The translations under genes and the position numbers were made by a program. A DNA stretch of 64,000 nucleotides from contig NZ_VDUZ01000021.1 of assembly GCF_008039615.1 (NCBI RefSeq), positions 62,001 through 126,000 of the forward strand, in the 5' to 3' direction. Under the pieces are notes generated by a model, which did no database searches, was not told the DNA's origin, and worked only from the letters and a program-made list of their open reading frames with translations. Below, in pieces: positions 1-8,936 of the stretch. The DNA comes from Vineibacter terrae (GTDB lineage Bacteria; Pseudomonadota; Alphaproteobacteria; Reyranellales; Reyranellaceae). Each line of letters starts with the position of its first letter. The stretch's first letter is position 1.

Positions 1-846
1 GGCGCCAGCCTCAACCTGCTGACCATGAGCTTTGGCCATGCCTTGCCCAAGGTGCCGCTGATCCACGTCGATGCGGTGCGCGGCAATATCGGCCGCTGGC
101 AAGCCGCCGACCTCGCCGTGGTCGGCGACGCACGCCTGGCGGCCGAGGCCCTGCTCGAAGCCCTGCCGGCGGGCTCCAATGCCGAGCGGCCGTTCCACGC
201 CGAGGCGACCCGCCGGTTCCTTGCCGATTTCGACCCTGCCAAGGACTTCCAGCCCGCCAACACGCCGCGCACGCTCGATCATCGGTCACTGGGCGTCGCG
301 CTCGACCGGCTGCTGCCGCAGCAGCGCAACCTGGTCTACGACGCCGGCAACTTCCTCGGCATCGTGCCGTACCTGTCGGTGCCGAACCCCGGGCACTTCA
401 AGTTCACCAGCGATTTTGCGTCGATCGGCATGGGCTTCGGCACCGCGCTGGGCGTGGCGCGCGGCCGCCCCGACGAGACGACGGTGCTGGTGGTCGGCGA
501 CGGCGGCTTCCTGATGACCATGGGCGAGCTGGAGACCGTGGTGCGCGAGGACCTGCCGCTGGTCATTGTGCTGATGAACGACTGCGCCTACGGCGCCGAG
601 CTGCATTTCCTCAAGCTGCGCAACCTGCCGGTGGCGAAGTCGGTGTTCCCGGATGTCGACTTCGCGCCCATTGCCGAGGCTTTCGGCTTCCGCGCCGCGA
701 CCGTCCGCACGCTCGACGAGTTGCAGTCGCTGGCGTCGCTGCTGGCCAAGCCGGACGGACCGGTGTTCCTGGACTGCAAATTGAATGCCGCCGTGGCGGC
801 CCCGTTCATGAGCGAGGTCCACGAGCACGAGACGCGGCAGCGCTAG
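1..846 (+). CDS. ThDP-dependent enzyme, acetolactate-synthase-like, C-terminal part (5' truncated by window)
   Basis: The open frame enters from the left edge and ends at TAG 844-846, so only about the last 281 residues are visible. The C-terminal half shows a thiamine-diphosphate binding signature: VVGDGGF followed about 25 residues later by LMNDCAYGAE (the GDG...N motif that holds Mg-ThDP). The context resembles the acetolactate synthase/benzoylformate decarboxylase superfamily, which decarboxylates 2-oxo acids. The stretch before it looks like the central domain. The exact substrate cannot be assigned without the N-terminal domain. The next gene on this strand begins 2.5 kb away and the gap holds a group II intron. 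Confidence 0.8.
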   Translation, partial: GASLNLLTMSFGHALPKVPLIHVDAVRGNIGRWQAADLAVVGDARLAAEALLEALPAGSNAERPFHAEATRRFLADFDPAKDFQPANTPRTLDHRSLGVALDRLLPQQRNLVYDAGNFLGIVPYLSVPNPGHFKFTSDFASIGMGFGTALGVARGRPDETTVLVVGDGGFLMTMGELETVVREDLPLVIVLMNDCAYGAELHFLKLRNLPVAKSVFPDVDFAPIAEAFGFRAATVRTLDELQSLASLLAKPDGPVFLDCKLNAAVAAPFMSEVHEHETRQR

Positions 847-847
847 T

Positions 848-940
848 ACTTGGAATCGCTGGTCGCTGACACACCTGTCATCCCGAGCGCAGCGAGGGAT
901 CTCCTGCCAGCGACGGACGGTGCGCCATTCGCGGGAGATC
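848..940. repeat. Palindromic intergenic repeat, distal arm and loop (3' exon side of the intron)
   Basis: Bases 867-897 (TGACACACCTGTCATCCCGA...) are an almost exact inverted copy of 2968-2998. The similarity extends more loosely to 848-866 versus 2999-3017. Read on the minus strand, the sequence after the intron 3' end begins GATCTCC and the mirror arm carries GGAGATCCCTCGC. Removing the intron would therefore give one long hairpin with arms of about 30 bp and a loop of a few tens of bases. This looks like a REP-like dispersed palindrome that served as insertion site. A partial relative (CCATCCCGAGCGAGGCGAGG) lies near 50818. Confidence 0.7.
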
Positions 941-2968
941 GCCGGGTAGGTGGGGACGTTTCCGCCCCCACCCCCCACAGATCCGGACGTGCAGAATTAC
1001 CGCATCCGGTTCTTCGCGCTGGAGCTTCGCTCACGTGGTGTAGCGATGGATGATGCTGGGCCGTGGCAACGGCAGCCGCTTGAGCAGCTCGTTCATGTCA
1101 CTCCAGCAGAACGTACTTTCGTTGTCCCGCCGTGACAGCCACTTCTTCCAGACCCGCACGAGCTCATGCCCGTACCACCCCACCCGCCGGAAGTTTCCCG
1201 ACATGCCATAGTAGGCATAGTGGCCTCGCGCCATCTGTGTCAGATGGCGGTGCTGCTCCGTGATCGACCGATGCCGGTGACGCCGGCACCAGTCGTCCAC
1301 CGCAGCCAGCCCCCGCGCCAGCCGGCTTTTGGCCGTCTGCTGCCGCACCACGTCGTAGCCTCGCCGTGACTTGCCCCACACGTGGGTGAAGCCCAGGAAG
1401 TCGAACGTCGTGCCGCCCGTGCCCGGGTGGGTGTCCCCACCCGACCGGGGAGGCCGGAAGTCGACGAAGCGCGTCTTCTCAGGATGGAGCATCAGCCCAT
1501 ACTTCGCCACGCGCTTGCCCAGCACCGCCAGCACCCGCTCGGCGTCGCGGACCGCCGCGAACGCCATCACGAAGTCGTCGGCGTACCGGACCAGGGTGCT
1601 CGGACCGCGCATCCGGGGCCGCACCGCCTTGACGTACCACTCGTCCAGCACGTGGTGCAGGAAGATGTTGGCCAGCAACGGCGATACGACCCCGCCTTGC
1701 GGCGAGCCCTGCGTCGGGTGCTGCAGGAGCCCGTCTTCCAGGACCCCTGCCTTCAGCCACTTGTCGATCATCCGACGGATCACACCGTCCGTGACCCGCT
1801 GGTCGAGGAAGGCTCGCAGATGCGGGTGCGAGATCGTGTCGAAGTACTTGCGTATATCGACGTCCAGCACCCAGCGCAGTCTCCGGTCCATGCAGGCATT
1901 GCGCAGATCCTGCAGCGCCTGATGGGCCGAGCGCCCCGGTCGGAAGCCATACGAACAGTCCACAAAGTCCTGCTCGTAGACCGCCTCCAGCACCATGACG
2001 ATCGCCCGCTGCGCCACCTTGTCTTCCAGGGTCGGGATGCCCAGTGGCCGTTGCGTGCCGTCCGCCTTCGGGATGTACGTCCGTCGCACCGGCGGCGCCC
2101 GGTAGCGGCCCGACTTGATGCGCCCCAGCAGGTCCTCAAGGTTGGCCTGCAGGGTCGCCTCGTAGTCGGCCGCCACCACGCCGTCGATGCCCGGGGCGCC
2201 ATCCTTGCGCGTCAGCCGCCACGCCTCCAGCATCCACTCAAGGTCGATCACGTGATGCAGCGAGCTCAGCGCCACGCCGCGCTTGCTCCTCGCCAGATCG
2301 GCTATCCATTGTCGTTTCGTGGACAGGTTCGCCAGGCTCAGTGTCCCCTCCCGTGTTGCCCGCCAATGGCTCTCCATGCCGCGGCGCCTCCCTTCCCTCG
2401 GCCGGGTCCCGCCAAGCACGGTTCCCCAGCGTCATCAGTACTATGAAGGCGCTACGACGCCCCGCACCGCATCCCCGCTCGCTTATTGGGTTCGCTCGCA
2501 GGTACCACGCCGACCTCCTGTCTTCGTGCTCGCCGCAGCGCTCCCGCACGGCCGGAGGCGCCGCACGGGCCAGGACCTTTGTTTCGCCGGTGGTCCACAA
2601 TCCCGGCTCTCGTCGCGTGGACAATACGGGACCTCCCAGGTTCCCTGGCGACCCATCCTGTGCCTCTGCCCCGCTCCAGGACCCCGGTCGGACCGTCGCT
2701 CCTGGCCAATCACGCAGCGACGATGCTGCCCCCGCAGCGAGGACCACGAAGGCTCCGGCGATCAGAGCGATTTCGGGGCTTGCCACGGGGCTTCAGCACA
2801 CGCTGTCTACGCTTCAAGAGTACCCTCGCAGGTACCCAGGCAAGACTCGCTTCCGGCTGGCCGGCTCTCAGCCTCTACCGCGCGGGAGTCGAACCCGCTG
2901 GATCGCTTCAAAAGGTTTCAGGTCACTCACATGCCCTTCCTCCTTTCCAGGGCTTACCCTGGCGCTAC
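941..2968 (-). mobile_element. Group II intron (about 2.03 kb) with intact domains V and VI
   Basis: On the minus strand, downstream of the reverse-transcriptase gene, positions about 1013-980 fold as a domain V hairpin (GAACCGGATGCGG ... CACGTCCGGAT). This is followed by a G-rich domain VI stem closed by a GAAA loop at 957-960. A single unpaired A at 947 sits in the CCU-A-CCC strand, as expected for the branch point, and lies 7 nt from the inferred 3' end at 941. The 5' end is placed near 2968 (GTAGCG, close to the GUGYG consensus) because joining 2969 to 940 restores the repeat around it. About 550 nt of RNA domains lie upstream of the ORF. Boundaries are uncertain by 1-2 nt. Confidence 0.8.
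1031..2419 (-). CDS. ltrA: Group II intron reverse transcriptase/maturase
   Basis: The 462-residue protein contains the RT blocks in order: GIDGV, RTYIPKADGTQRPLGIP, SYGFRPGRSAHQAL, VLDVDIRKYFDTI, GSPQGGVVSPLLANI, the catalytic YADDF and FDFLGF. A C-terminal maturase (GIIM-like) region with YYGMSGNF follows. It would splice its host intron and reverse-transcribe it at new DNA targets. No C-terminal HNH endonuclease with paired cysteines is visible; the protein ends shortly after the maturase region. This fits a C-like lineage that uses hairpin or nicked targets. The frame is open throughout, so the protein may be active. A later ATG at 2377 (MESHW) could be the true start. Confidence 0.93.
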   Translation of the reverse strand: MLGGTRPREGRRRGMESHWRATREGTLSLANLSTKRQWIADLARSKRGVALSSLHHVIDLEWMLEAWRLTRKDGAPGIDGVVAADYEATLQANLEDLLGRIKSGRYRAPPVRRTYIPKADGTQRPLGIPTLEDKVAQRAIVMVLEAVYEQDFVDCSYGFRPGRSAHQALQDLRNACMDRRLRWVLDVDIRKYFDTISHPHLRAFLDQRVTDGVIRRMIDKWLKAGVLEDGLLQHPTQGSPQGGVVSPLLANIFLHHVLDEWYVKAVRPRMRGPSTLVRYADDFVMAFAAVRDAERVLAVLGKRVAKYGLMLHPEKTRFVDFRPPRSGGDTHPGTGGTTFDFLGFTHVWGKSRRGYDVVRQQTAKSRLARGLAAVDDWCRRHRHRSITEQHRHLTQMARGHYAYYGMSGNFRRVGWYGHELVRVWKKWLSRRDNESTFCWSDMNELLKRLPLPRPSIIHRYTT

Positions 2969-3017
2969 CTCGCTGCGCTCGGGATGACAGATGTGTCACC
3001 TACCCGCGATTCCAGGT
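2968..3017. repeat. Palindromic intergenic repeat, proximal arm (5' exon side of the intron)
   Basis: The sequence CCTCGCTGCGCTCGGGATGA and the bases following it, up to 2998, mirror 867-897 with one or two mismatches. Weaker matching continues to 3017 (GCGATTCCA versus 848-866). It forms the other half of the palindrome interrupted by the group II intron. Confidence 0.7.
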
Positions 3018-3365
3018 GTCGATCGGCACCGTGACACCACCTTCATGCACCGGCGCTGATGCAAGGATCTTGCGGTGTCGGCGCAAGCCTTGCCAGCGTC
3101 ACCGGCATTTCGCACACCGGCCCAGCGCGCACTCGGCGGGACATCGAACTCATTTCAGCCGCAGTTGTGATCGACGCAAAAGCCGCGGCAACCTTCGTGC
3201 CGTGGCAAGCCGGCCGTGCATCGATCCGACAGTGCCGACGACGCGGCACCGCACGGCGACTATTCCACAAAGCGACGGCGTGACGCGTTGAGTGACACCG
3301 GTGCCGTCGTTACCCCTCGGCATCATTCTCTCACAATTATTTCAAGCGGGACGCACAAAGTACGC
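3018..3365. other. Gene-free upstream region of the type I secretion cassette
   Basis: These 348 bases contain short open frames but none with a convincing ribosome binding site or recognisable product. The last 40 bases are AT-richer (CTCACAATTATTTCAAGC) and probably hold the promoter of the cassette. No clear -35/-10 pair is visible. Confidence 0.4.
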
Positions 3366-5828
3366 ATGAGTACCAACATGACCACGAGTGACCTCGGAGC
3401 AGCCATCACCGCCGCCATTCAGGACGGCCATGTCGCCCATCTCGATGGCGGCACCTATACGATCACGTCGCCGATCGTCGTCCGTGCCACCGACATCAAC
3501 CGAGGTGCGCTCGGCATCGACGGCCACGGCGCCACGCTTGTATCGCAGGTGACCAGCGGCGAGCCTCTTATTCAGATCGTCGCCGATGCCGGCGTGGATC
3601 TCCGCTACCTCACTCTGTCGAACTTCAAGATCGTGGGGAACGGCAGCGAGGGCAATGGCATCGAGATCGTCGCCGACGGCAACGACCGCTGGGTCTACAA
3701 CTGGTCCATCGACAACGTGACCGTGGAGCAGGTTGGCGGCTACGGCCTCGATGTGCAGGGCAGCGTGTTCGAGGGTGTCGTCTCCAATTCCTGGATGAAC
3801 GACAATGCCAAGGGTGGTGCTCACTTTGCGCACAGCGCCGACGACGGTCAGGTGAGCGCGCTGCGCTGGTTTGGCGGCGGCTTCAAGGACAATGGCGGCG
3901 ACGGCCTCACGCTCGACAATGGCGCCCGCGACATGAGCATCGACGGTGCTTCCTTCGTCGGCAACAATGGGGCGGGCATCAGCGCGCCATACGGCATCAC
4001 CTCCGTGAGCTCCAGCACGTTCGAGGACAATCATGGTCCCGGGGTGTGGTTCCAGAACTATGGCAACTTCTACGACGACAAATTCGTAACCTCCGGCCCG
4101 CAGACAGTCGGCATCAGCGGCTATCTGGCCGGCGGCGACACGATCAGCGCGACTCTTGTCGGCAACACCAGCACATACACAGGCGGGGGATCCGACCCGA
4201 CTGCGCTGGCCGACCTGCAGGGCAGCGGCGGGGTGTTCCTGTCGGCCGAGAGCGGCAAGATCGTCACCGGGCCGGCTGTCTCGGTGAACGATGCAGGCGC
4301 TGGCAACATGGCCGATGTGTCGGTCGACGCGCAGGGCGTGGTGTCGCCCATGCTGGCACCGGTCACCGCCGCCACAACGCAGAACAACGCGAGCAGCGAT
4401 GGCAGCAGCGCGCTGGAGGCGGCACTGGCCGAGGGGATCGCAGGCGGCATCATCGCCCACCTGACGGACGGGGCCTACACGGTCACTTCGCCGATCGTCA
4501 TCAACATCACCGACTCGAGCCAGACGGCCATAGGCGTCGACCTTGGCGGCGCCAAGATCGATTCGCAGATTACCGATGGCAGGCCGGTCATCGAGATCAT
4601 CGTCGCTCCCGGCGTGGACGTGAGCAACCTCACGCTGTCGAACTTCTCGGTCTTCGGCAACGGCAGCGAGGGAGACGGGATCAGGATCATCGCCGACGGC
4701 AGCGATCGTTCGATCCAGGACTTGCGCATCAGCAACGTCAACGTCGAGTACGTTGGCGGCATCGGCCTCGATGTCGTGGGCAACATCTCGCAGGGCACCG
4801 TGTTCAATTCATGGATGCACGGTGACGGCCAGGGTGGCGCGCGCTTCGCCAACAGCGCTGGCGGCGGCATTGTCAGCGGAATCGAATGGGTGGGCGGCGG
4901 CTTCCGCAAGAACGACGTCGCCGGCCTGATCGTCGACAACGGCGCGCATGACGTCGCTGTGAAGGGCGCATATTTCGTGGAAAACAGCGGTCCGGGCATC
5001 GCCGCGACATCCGGCATGACGTTGGTGCAGGGAAGCGGCTTCGAGAACAATCACGGGGCCGGCGCGATCGTTCACGGACCTGCAGCCTTCATTGATGACT
5101 CGTTCTCGACCTACGGCGTGCAGGAGGTCGGCGTGGGCGGCTTTCTGGACGGCGGGCAGATCACACTGACAGGCATCGGCAGTGAATACTACGGCGAGGG
5201 CACCGACCCGACGACGCTGGCCAATGTCCAGGGTGACGGCACGCTTGCGATCGCAAGTGGCGGCAACGTCGTGGTGGGGCCGAACGTGACGGTGACGGGT
5301 GGCGATCCGAGCAGAGCCGCGGCGACGGACGTGGCGCTTTCTGCAGGGCAGAGCGCGGTCGAAACCGACCACGCGCAGGCTCTGGTCGGAACGGTCGGCG
5401 ACGATGTCATCGAGGGCACCAGCGGCACCACCGAGATCATGGGCGGTGCCGGCGCCGACGTGCTGACCGGTGGTTCCAGCGGGACCACCTATGTCTACGG
5501 CACCGTGGACGATTCGACGGCAACGGCGCCCGACACGATCACCGGTTTCCAGCCGGGCTACGACAAGATCGATTTCACCAACATCGCGGGCATCAAAGCC
5601 ACTGATGGTGTGCCGCAGTTCCAGGGTGACATCACCGGCAGCGGCAGCGCGACGCTGGAGGCGCACAGTGTCGCGTATGTCGAGGCAGGCGGGAACACGC
5701 AAGTGCTCGTCAACACGACGGACACGCCCGAGACCGTGACTGCCACGGACACCCATGCGGCCGACATGAAGATCATGCTGCTGGGGGTGAATCTCGGTCT
5801 CGGCGCCAGCGATTTCCATCACGCATGA
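3366..5828 (+). CDS. Secreted tandem beta-helix protein with RTX-like C-terminus (type I secretion cargo)
   Basis: The 820-residue product starts at ATG 3366 (MSTNMTTSDLG). An open frame reaches back to 3216, but its codons there do not look protein-like. It holds two copies of a roughly 300-residue right-handed beta-helix domain (about residues 8-315 and 345-640). Shared landmarks are DGGTYTITSPIV/DGAYTVTSPIV, LTLSNF..GNGSEG, FNSWM/SNSWM and DPT.LA..QG. The tail has GTVGDDVIEG and one good RTX nonapeptide (GGAGADVLT), then a serralysin-like DTITGFQPGYDKIDF region and a terminal LGLGASDFHHA that resembles a type I secretion signal. There is no N-terminal signal peptide. Its stop overlaps the ABC exporter start (ATGA). 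Beta-helix folds bind or cleave polysaccharides in pectate lyases and alginate epimerases, but no catalytic motif is recognised here. Confidence 0.85.
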   Translation: MSTNMTTSDLGAAITAAIQDGHVAHLDGGTYTITSPIVVRATDINRGALGIDGHGATLVSQVTSGEPLIQIVADAGVDLRYLTLSNFKIVGNGSEGNGIEIVADGNDRWVYNWSIDNVTVEQVGGYGLDVQGSVFEGVVSNSWMNDNAKGGAHFAHSADDGQVSALRWFGGGFKDNGGDGLTLDNGARDMSIDGASFVGNNGAGISAPYGITSVSSSTFEDNHGPGVWFQNYGNFYDDKFVTSGPQTVGISGYLAGGDTISATLVGNTSTYTGGGSDPTALADLQGSGGVFLSAESGKIVTGPAVSVNDAGAGNMADVSVDAQGVVSPMLAPVTAATTQNNASSDGSSALEAALAEGIAGGIIAHLTDGAYTVTSPIVINITDSSQTAIGVDLGGAKIDSQITDGRPVIEIIVAPGVDVSNLTLSNFSVFGNGSEGDGIRIIADGSDRSIQDLRISNVNVEYVGGIGLDVVGNISQGTVFNSWMHGDGQGGARFANSAGGGIVSGIEWVGGGFRKNDVAGLIVDNGAHDVAVKGAYFVENSGPGIAATSGMTLVQGSGFENNHGAGAIVHGPAAFIDDSFSTYGVQEVGVGGFLDGGQITLTGIGSEYYGEGTDPTTLANVQGDGTLAIASGGNVVVGPNVTVTGGDPSRAAATDVALSAGQSAVETDHAQALVGTVGDDVIEGTSGTTEIMGGAGADVLTGGSSGTTYVYGTVDDSTATAPDTITGFQPGYDKIDFTNIAGIKATDGVPQFQGDITGSGSATLEAHSVAYVEAGGNTQVLVNTTDTPETVTATDTHAADMKIMLLGVNLGLGASDFHHA

Positions 5829-7516
5829 AGACAGAAATCGCACGTCTGGTGCGCAGCAGCAGCGGTCCCTACCTGGGGACCGCTGCTGCCTTCAGCCTGG
5901 CCATCAACCTGCTCTATTTGGCCGGTCCACTCTACATGCTGCAGCTTTATGACCGCGTAGTGCCCAGCAGCAGCGAGATCACGCTGCTGATGCTGACGCT
6001 TGTCTTGCTGCTGGCCTATCTGGCGCTGGCCGGCCTCGATGCCGTGCGGGCACGCGTGCTTACGCGCGTAAGCGTACGCCTCGACCGGCAGATAGCCCCA
6101 AAGGTCATGACGGCGATCATCGACGGTCGAGCAGGCGCAGGCGGGGCGCGCAGCGAGCTTCTGCGCGACTTCGACAGCGTGCGCCAGTTCCTTGGCGGCG
6201 CGGGCATCCATGCCATTTTCGACCTGCCCTGGGCGCCGCTTTATATCGTCGTCATCTTCATGCTGCATTGGGCGCTTGGCGCCTTCGCGCTGGGCTGCGC
6301 CCTTCTGCTGATCCTGTTGGCGCTGGTCAATGAATGGCTGATACGCGCCCCGCTGGCCGACGCCAACATCGCGGCAGCGCGCAACTACAGCTTCACCGAG
6401 ATGAGCCTGCGCAATCGCGATGCCATCCGCGCCATGGACATGACGGAGGGTCTGCTGCGGCGCTGGGGTCAGGACCGCGATCGCACGCTGGAGCGTCAGG
6501 TCGTGGCCTCCGATCGCGCGGCGGCGATGCAGAGCGGCGTGAAGTTCTTGCGGCTCTCCATGCAGTCCGTGATCCTGGGGCTCGGCGCGTGGCTAGTCAT
6601 CGAGCGCAATGTGACTGGCGGCGCGATGTTCGCGGCGAGCCTGCTGCTTGGCCGTGCCCTGCAGCCGGTCGAGCAGATCGTCGGCACCTGGCGCACGCTG
6701 GTCTCCGTGCGTAGCGCATGGCGACGCCTGAGCGATCTCTTCGCGGCCCGTGCCGTCAGCGCCCCGACCGTGTCGCTGCCCCGGCCAAGCGGACATCTTG
6801 CCGTCGAGGAGCTGAGCTTCGCGGTGGCGGGCACCCCCAAGCCGCTGCTGCGTGGCATCTCGTTCGCGCTTCAACCGGGCGAGGTGCTGGGCGTTATCGG
6901 CCCGTCGGGCGCCGGCAAGTCCACCTTGGCACGCCATCTTGTCGGCGTGCTGGCGCCGAGCGCCGGCGCGGTGCGGCTCGACGGCGCCGACGTCAGCGCC
7001 TGGGCACGCGGCACGCTGGGGCAGCATGTCGGCTACCTGCCGCAAGATATCGAGCTGTTCGCCGACACGGTCGCCGCCAACATCAATCGCTTCAAGCCGG
7101 GTGATGACGACGCGATTGTCCGCGCCGCGCGCATGGCGGGCGTGCATGAGCTGGTCCTGCGCCTGCGGCAGGGCTACGACACCCAGGTGGGAGAAGGCGG
7201 CGCGGTGCTTTCCGGTGGTTATCGCCAACGCCTAGCGCTGGCGCGCGCCGTCTACGGCGATCCGAGCCTGGTCGTTCTCGACGAGCCGAGCTCCAACCTC
7301 GATGCCGAGGGTGACGCGGCGCTCAGCCAGTGCATTCGCGAGCTCCGGCAACAGGGCACGACCGTCGTCCTCGTCTCCCACCGCCTGAGCACGGTCGGCC
7401 TTGCCGACAAGCTGCTGGTGCTCAAGGACGGCAAGGTCGAGCTGTTCGGCCCGGGCGCCGAGATCCTCGCGCGGCTGGCCCGCGGCCCGCAGCTTCAGGC
7501 CGTGAGGTCGGCGTGA
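5825..7516 (+). CDS. Type I secretion ABC transporter, PrtD/LapB-like permease-ATPase
   Basis: This is a 563-residue half transporter. An N-terminal membrane domain with hydrophobic helices (about residues 17-320) is fused to a nucleotide-binding domain. Walker A is GPSGAGKST (about residue 359), the signature is LSGGYRQRL (about 462, with Tyr replacing the usual Gln), Walker B with D-loop is VVLDEPSSNLD and the H-loop is VSHR. The size and lack of a peptidase domain fit the PrtD family, which drives export of RTX proteins across the inner membrane. It overlaps the cargo gene upstream and the fusion-protein gene downstream by 4 bp each, so all three are probably translated together. Confidence 0.93.
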   Translation: MKTEIARLVRSSSGPYLGTAAAFSLAINLLYLAGPLYMLQLYDRVVPSSSEITLLMLTLVLLLAYLALAGLDAVRARVLTRVSVRLDRQIAPKVMTAIIDGRAGAGGARSELLRDFDSVRQFLGGAGIHAIFDLPWAPLYIVVIFMLHWALGAFALGCALLLILLALVNEWLIRAPLADANIAAARNYSFTEMSLRNRDAIRAMDMTEGLLRRWGQDRDRTLERQVVASDRAAAMQSGVKFLRLSMQSVILGLGAWLVIERNVTGGAMFAASLLLGRALQPVEQIVGTWRTLVSVRSAWRRLSDLFAARAVSAPTVSLPRPSGHLAVEELSFAVAGTPKPLLRGISFALQPGEVLGVIGPSGAGKSTLARHLVGVLAPSAGAVRLDGADVSAWARGTLGQHVGYLPQDIELFADTVAANINRFKPGDDDAIVRAARMAGVHELVLRLRQGYDTQVGEGGAVLSGGYRQRLALARAVYGDPSLVVLDEPSSNLDAEGDAALSQCIRELRQQGTTVVLVSHRLSTVGLADKLLVLKDGKVELFGPGAEILARLARGPQLQAVRSA

Positions 7517-8820
7517 CGGCCATCAGCGACGTCCCGGACGATTCGGGCTTTCGGTCTGCTCTCGCCGGCTGGCTGATCATCGCCACATTCTTCGGCGGCC
7601 TGGGCGTGTGGGCCGGCACCGCGCCGCTCGATGGAGCGGTCGTCACCAGCGGCGTGGTGAAGGTCGACGGCAACCGCAAGAGCGTGCAGCATCTCGATGG
7701 CGGGATCGTCAAGGAGCTGCGCGTGAAGGAAGACGACCGCGTCAGGGCCGGAGATGTGCTGATCGTGCTCGACGATACACAGGCCAAGGCGGAGCTCGAT
7801 ATCCTCTACGAGCAGTACGTCGTCTTGCGCGCGACCGAGGTCCGCCTGCTGGCCGAATTGGCCGGAGAGCCGGAACTGGTCAAACCGCCGGAGCTGGCCG
7901 CCGGACAAGCCGGTTCTTACGCGACAAGAATCTGGGCCGGCCAGGTCCAGCAGTTCGAGACCCGGCGCGCCGCCATCGAGGGCCAGCGCAAGGTCATCGT
8001 CGAGAAGATCCACCAGCTTCAGTCGCAGATCGACGGTACGGAAGCACAGGTGAAGGCCTACGTCGAGCAGATCGAATCTGTGCGCGCCGAGGCCCAGAGC
8101 GTGGCGCCTCTGGTGGAGAAGATGCTCCTGCCACGCGCCCGGCTGCTGCAGCTCGAGCGTGCGGCGTTCGGCCTTGAAGGGCAGATCGCCGATGCGCGGG
8201 CCAATATCGCCCGCTTTCGACAGGCCATCGCCGAGCAGGAGCTGCAGAGCGCTCAGCTCGGCAACGATCGCATGGCCGAGGTCACCAAGGATCTGCGCGA
8301 CGTCCACGCCCGGCTGGCCGAGGTGCTCCCCAAGCGGACCAACGCCGAGGCTGTGCTGAGCCGCATGGAGATCCGCTCGCCCTATGCCGGCCGCGTCGTG
8401 GGTCTGAACGTGTTCTCGATCGGGGGCGTGATCCAGCGCGGCGAGAAGCTCCTCGATATCGTGCCCGATGAGGACGAGCTGACAATCGAGGCGCAGATCG
8501 CCGTCGAGGATATCAGCGACGTCCACCCGGGCGCCCGGGCCGAGCTGCATCTGACGTCCTACAAGCAGCGTACGACACCGGCCATCCACGGCGACGTGGT
8601 CCGTGTTTCCGCCGATCGGCTCACCGACCCGAAGACCGGCAACTCGTACTTCGTCGCTTCGATCCGTCCGGATGCGGCCGAGCTCGCCGGCCTGCCGCAC
8701 ATACGCTTTCAGCCCGGCATGCAGGCAACGGTGCTGATTCCGACCGAGAGCCGCACCGCCTTCGATTATGTCGTCGGGCCGCTGACGATGTCCTTCAGGC
8801 AGGCGTTCCGACAGAAATAG
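7513..8820 (+). CDS. Type I secretion periplasmic adaptor, HlyD/PrtE family
   Basis: The 435-residue adaptor starts at GTG 7513, which overlaps the exporter stop (GTGA). It has a short cytoplasmic tail, one transmembrane segment (LIIATFFGGLGVWAG), a biotinyl-lipoyl half motif (HLDGGIVKELRVKEDDRV) and a long alpha-helical hairpin rich in Glu/Gln (about residues 120-270). The second lipoyl half (IRSPYAGRVVGL) and a beta-barrel region follow. It would link the ABC exporter to an outer-membrane TolC-type channel. No TolC gene is present in this window, so the channel must be encoded elsewhere. Confidence 0.92.
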   Translation: MTAISDVPDDSGFRSALAGWLIIATFFGGLGVWAGTAPLDGAVVTSGVVKVDGNRKSVQHLDGGIVKELRVKEDDRVRAGDVLIVLDDTQAKAELDILYEQYVVLRATEVRLLAELAGEPELVKPPELAAGQAGSYATRIWAGQVQQFETRRAAIEGQRKVIVEKIHQLQSQIDGTEAQVKAYVEQIESVRAEAQSVAPLVEKMLLPRARLLQLERAAFGLEGQIADARANIARFRQAIAEQELQSAQLGNDRMAEVTKDLRDVHARLAEVLPKRTNAEAVLSRMEIRSPYAGRVVGLNVFSIGGVIQRGEKLLDIVPDEDELTIEAQIAVEDISDVHPGARAELHLTSYKQRTTPAIHGDVVRVSADRLTDPKTGNSYFVASIRPDAAELAGLPHIRFQPGMQATVLIPTESRTAFDYVVGPLTMSFRQAFRQK

Positions 8821-8936
8821 GGCTGCGCCTGAAAAGGGCGTAGACAGGGTCGCGGGTGTGGCCCGGCAAAAGCCTGCTTGCAATCCGGCCGATGATTGCG
8901 GCTGCAGTCGCGTCAGGCCGAGATGATGATCGCAGC

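Noticed and set aside
4809-5843. Long antisense open frame opposite the beta-helix cargo gene
   Set aside because: It mirrors codon bias of the true gene on the other strand and has no recognisable product.
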